In this document: one piece after another, positions 61,185 to 64,000 of the stretch
Numbering within the stretch: position 1 is the stretch's first letter
Layout: each line of letters opens with the position of its first letter
Origin: Gaeumannomyces sp. JS-464
Lineage: Eukaryota; Ascomycota; Sordariomycetes; Magnaporthales; Magnaporthaceae
Assembly: GCA_002197995.1 (NCBI GenBank)
Contig: NGZR01000001.1
Coordinates: 2,604,001 to 2,668,000 of the forward strand
Direction: 5' to 3'
DNA: 64,000 bases
Notes under the pieces: model-generated
The model's database searches: none
Seen by the model: the letters and a program-made list of their open reading frames with translations, nothing else
What the model was told of the DNA's origin: nothing
Translations under genes and position numbers: made by a program

Positions 61185-62867
61185 TCACCTATCCCGAAAC
61201 CGCACGACCGACCCGCTGGACGCAAGTGATATCGCGCTGCCGCTCGATTCCGGACTGATGGCATAGGGGTGCCTGGTCTGCGCGAAACTGCTATCGCTGC
61301 CCGCAGGGTGCGGACCCTGCGACTCGAGCGTCGACACGACCGACGTCTCGTCCCCGACCCGGACGCCACCCTCAGCGTCGCGCGCCACAACCGCCGCCGC
61401 CGCAATCGCCTCCGCGACGGTGCGCTCTCTGCGCGGCGTGTTGGGTGCCGTGCGGTACTGCGACCACTTGTGCGACGACGACGCACGTCCCGCCGCCGCA
61501 GGGGGCCGGCGTCTCCTGTGGCGGTGGTGGTGATGCCTGATCTGCGAGCGGCCCGACGACGGCGACGATGATGATGTTGTGTAACCCCCTGCCGAGCTGG
61601 CCGTCCTTGAAGACCTTGCGCCAGGGCTGGAGGCGCGCGACCCGCCACCGCGTTTCACCGCGGCCGCGTCACTGTTGGCGGCCCTACCGTTGCCGCCCCC
61701 CATCGTGCTGGGCGTGGCGGTGGCCGCAGGCGCCTCGTCGTCGATATCCACGTCGACGTCGCCGCGTCCGCCGCCGCGGACGCTATATGCGCTGCTGTGG
61801 TCGTCGTCGTCGCCGCCGTCGTCGTCCGTAAAAAGCATAGCCGGATCCAGGGGCTTCATAGACCGCAGCAGGTCCGCAAACAGCCGCATAAGCTCACGGA
61901 AGGCTCGCGCCGACAGCGGCCGCGTCGAGAAGCGCGCCTGCTCGTATGCTGCCAGGAACTCGCCCGCGACCTGTGACGGGGTAGGGAGGACGCCGAGCTC
62001 GGCAAGGCCCGAGAGGTAGTCGCGGAGGGGAAGGTTGCCGCGCTGCAGCAGTGCCACTGCGTCCGGGTCGGGCTGGAACATGGTAGGGGCGGCCGACGCG
62101 CCATCCGAGTCTGGCGGCATGGTCGACATGGGGTCGGGCGGTGCGAGGGTCAGGGCCTTGGCCTCGATCAGGTGCGGTAGTTCTGACACGACGGTGGCGT
62201 ACTCGAGGCTGGGAAAGTCGGGGGAAAGGGGCGAGCCCCAGCCGTTGTGCTCGACTTCACCCCAGACGGGCTTGTGTGGTGGTAGGTTGATACCGAGCTC
62301 GTCCTCGGCAGCTGGTGTCTTCTTGAGCTTGAGGAACTTCAACTTCAGCCTGCCCTCCTTGCCTCCCGTCTGCTCTGTCCCTGCTGGCTCGTGTGACTGC
62401 TGTTGTTGCTGCTGTTGTTGTGGCGGTGGCGACCACAGCCCCGAAGACCGTCGTGCCGTGTGCGGCCGGTAGCTCCGCCCGTCATCGAACACGCCAGGCT
62501 GGGGCACCGGGGGCGCGCGGGGGCGGGCGTCGTAGGCGATGGCGGCGCTGCGGCTCAGGCCGGCGTTGATCATCTTGCGGACGGCCGAGGGCACATCGCC
62601 CTTGTCGATGGGGATCCATGCCTTGGGGATGGACGCCAGCACGGAGCGGTTGATGTAGAGGCGGCCCGAGTAGACGAAGACGACGATGGAGGTGGTGGTG
62701 AAGTAGGCGGCGGCGATGACGATGACGAAGAAGGTCTGGGGCTCGTCGCCCTGGAGCGACTGGTAGATGATGTCGGCGGGCGAGACGAGCAGGAGAACGA
62801 CGAGGATGATGTAGAGCAGGAAGTAGAAGCTCGTGTAGACGATGCGGAAGAGGGTTGCTGCCGACAT
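61185..62867 (-). CDS. dlt1: Dlt1 (defect at low temperature) membrane protein
   Basis: Single exon, 560 residues, no frame break. Two N-terminal membrane helices (YTSFYFLLYIILVVLLLVS and TFFVIVIAAAYFTTTSIVVF) are followed by YSGRLYINRSVLASIPKAWI and IDKGDVPSAVRKMI, and then SRSAAIAYDARPR: this order is the Dlt1 signature. A central helical region (LPLRDYLSGLAELGVLPTP, then AYEQARFSTRPLSARAFREL) is shared by fungal Dlt1, and the tail is Ser/Arg/His-rich and disordered with a short Gln run. In yeast the mutant grows poorly in the cold; the molecular role is unknown. The ATG at 62867 is chosen as the first in frame after a stop and starts right before the first helix. Confidence 0.92.
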   Translation of the reverse strand: MSAATLFRIVYTSFYFLLYIILVVLLLVSPADIIYQSLQGDEPQTFFVIVIAAAYFTTTSIVVFVYSGRLYINRSVLASIPKAWIPIDKGDVPSAVRKMINAGLSRSAAIAYDARPRAPPVPQPGVFDDGRSYRPHTARRSSGLWSPPPQQQQQQQQSHEPAGTEQTGGKEGRLKLKFLKLKKTPAAEDELGINLPPHKPVWGEVEHNGWGSPLSPDFPSLEYATVVSELPHLIEAKALTLAPPDPMSTMPPDSDGASAAPTMFQPDPDAVALLQRGNLPLRDYLSGLAELGVLPTPSQVAGEFLAAYEQARFSTRPLSARAFRELMRLFADLLRSMKPLDPAMLFTDDDGGDDDDHSSAYSVRGGGRGDVDVDIDDEAPAATATPSTMGGGNGRAANSDAAAVKRGGGSRASSPGARSSRTASSAGGYTTSSSSPSSGRSQIRHHHHRHRRRRPPAAAGRASSSHKWSQYRTAPNTPRRERTVAEAIAAAAVVARDAEGGVRVGDETSVVSTLESQGPHPAGSDSSFAQTRHPYAISPESSGSAISLASSGSVVRFRDR

Positions 62868-63846
62868 GGCTGTGCTCTGGCTGTCTGGAGGCTTGTTGTT
62901 TGTTATGTCCTCCCGCCAGCCGGCTCGGCCCAAGCGGCGGCGGGCGTGAGGCTGCTGGTGCTGATGCTGCTGGTGACGTTGCCGCCGGGTGTTACTGCGA
63001 CGTAATTACTCGCTCCTCTGCTTGTTGCTGGGCGCGACCCCGACGCCGCGTTTACAGAATGCAGAGGATCGGCGGCAATTGATGGTAGCATCGTCCCTCC
63101 GTAGCTCTGTTTTGTTGGCCAGTCGCAAGGAAAACGCGGCGGCTGGCAAGCCTCGGGAGAGCTACGGATGATGGGTGGCAGGCACAAGGTTGGGGCAGAC
63201 CTCGGACGGGCGCGAGTGAAGCTAAAATGGAAGGGAGCAAGCTTTGTCCTTTTGTTAGCGCGCGCTCACCAGGGCGGCGCGATCCGCCAAGCTGCAGGGA
63301 TGCAGCATGGAGGCACAGGCCAACGCCATTTCCCGTGCAGCTGGGATCCAATACATCCCCTAAATTCATTTCAGTATGCGCTGCACAAGGCTAGCTCGGT
63401 TCCACGTGCTGCATGCACGACGATGCGTGCAGGCGTGCGGTCCGCAACGGTGGGCGTTGCGACACGTGCGTCCATTCCCTTGATGGTATCACGGCTCTCT
63501 CACGATGGAGAATATGGCACCCCATTGCTTTGATGCTTTTTGGCTCCCATCGCTATCCCATACCCTTCCCTGGTCCTGTATCTGAATTGTGATTTTCTCC
63601 CTCTTATCCTTTTTTTTTTTTCCTTTCCTATTTTTTTTTCTTTTCTTTTCTTTTTGCTTCCTTTCTTTTCTGTTGTGGACCATTGTCGGCATCATTTACG
63701 AGACATATGTAAACGCGAGACAGCTAACTATCACACAACTGACAGGTAACGCGTGACATAAAATCTGCCGACTGTTTCATTCCTAGTTGCTCTCTATATT
63801 ATGCCTGACATCCGTACACGTAACAGAACAATCCCGATCCCCTCTC
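62868..63846. other. Intergenic between dlt1 and the right-edge gene
   Basis: About 980 bp upstream of dlt1, with a strong T-rich tract (63600-63665). No gene supported. Confidence 0.55.
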
Positions 63847-64000
63847 CTACCTCACCTGCTGCATCTGGGGCGATGTCCTCCTGGCCACCGCCGTGGTCTC
63901 CTCCGCCGTCTGCACCCCGATCGCCTCGCGTGCCAGACGCATGTCCGCCATGGTGAGCCTTAGGTCGCGGCTGTACCGCTCAAACTTGAGCACCACGTCC
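63847..64000 (-). CDS. Partial gene, 3' end of an unknown helical protein
   Basis: An open frame enters from the right edge and reads VVLKFERYSRDLRLTMADMR, then LAREAIGVQTAEETTAVARR and TSPQMQQVR with a stop at 63847. The charged heptad-like pattern suggests a coiled coil. The last residues could instead be an intron donor (CAG|GTGAGG), so the true end may lie further left. Family not recognised from 50 residues. Confidence 0.5.
   Translation of the reverse strand, partial: DVVLKFERYSRDLRLTMADMRLAREAIGVQTAEETTAVARRTSPQMQQVR

Overview
The window is nuclear DNA of a filamentous ascomycete (Pezizomycotina, most likely a Sordariomycete). The evidence is short GT-AG introns (about 50-140 bp) with CTGAC/CTAAC-like branch points, GC-rich third codon positions, TATA-type promoters, and proteins typical of this group: Tbf1, Dad1, Rho4, Dlt1, PRMT5 and a membrane-anchored histidine acid phosphatase. 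I see no operons, CRISPR, prophage or intact transposon, and no tRNA that I can support.

Layout. 0-11 kb: a partial Cys-rich small protein at the left edge, the telomere/TTAGGG-binding factor Tbf1 (-), then a cytosolic aldehyde dehydrogenase (+). 11-20 kb: Dad1 (+), Rho4 GTPase (-) divergent from elongin C (+), and lariat debranching enzyme Dbr1 (-) divergent from an alpha/beta hydrolase (+). 22-30.5 kb: the Rtp1/TANGO6 HEAT-repeat protein (-), a probable mitochondrial Ala/Lys-rich protein (-) and an unknown Cys-containing protein (-). 30.5-35 kb is a stretch with no supported gene. 35-45 kb: Prp43 helicase (-) divergent from PRMT5 (+), then SmF (-) divergent from an AT-hook protein (+). PRMT5 and SmF are neighbours, and methylation of Sm proteins by PRMT5 is known in other eukaryotes, so with Prp43 and Dbr1 the window holds four RNA-processing genes. 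46-51 kb: a threonine-synthase-like protein whose PLP site is gone, an SMP/LEA-like small protein, and two tandem small unknown proteins. 52-59 kb: a membrane histidine acid phosphatase homologue with an altered catalytic motif and a GPI-type secreted protein built of three Cys-bounded helical repeats. 61-64 kb: Dlt1 (-) and the 3' end of an unknown gene (-).

Many otherwise well-conserved genes (tbf1, rho4, dbr1, rtp1, PRMT5, the AT-hook protein, the phosphatase, the repeat protein) carry one or more single-base frame breaks, mostly in or next to homopolymers. Essential single-copy genes are affected, so I read these as consensus errors in the assembly and not as pseudogenes. Coordinates of such genes are given as full spans. 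The most interesting biological candidate is the intact, four-exon threonine-synthase-like gene at 46445-48386, which keeps the fold signature but lacks the catalytic lysine and the PLP phosphate-binding loop.
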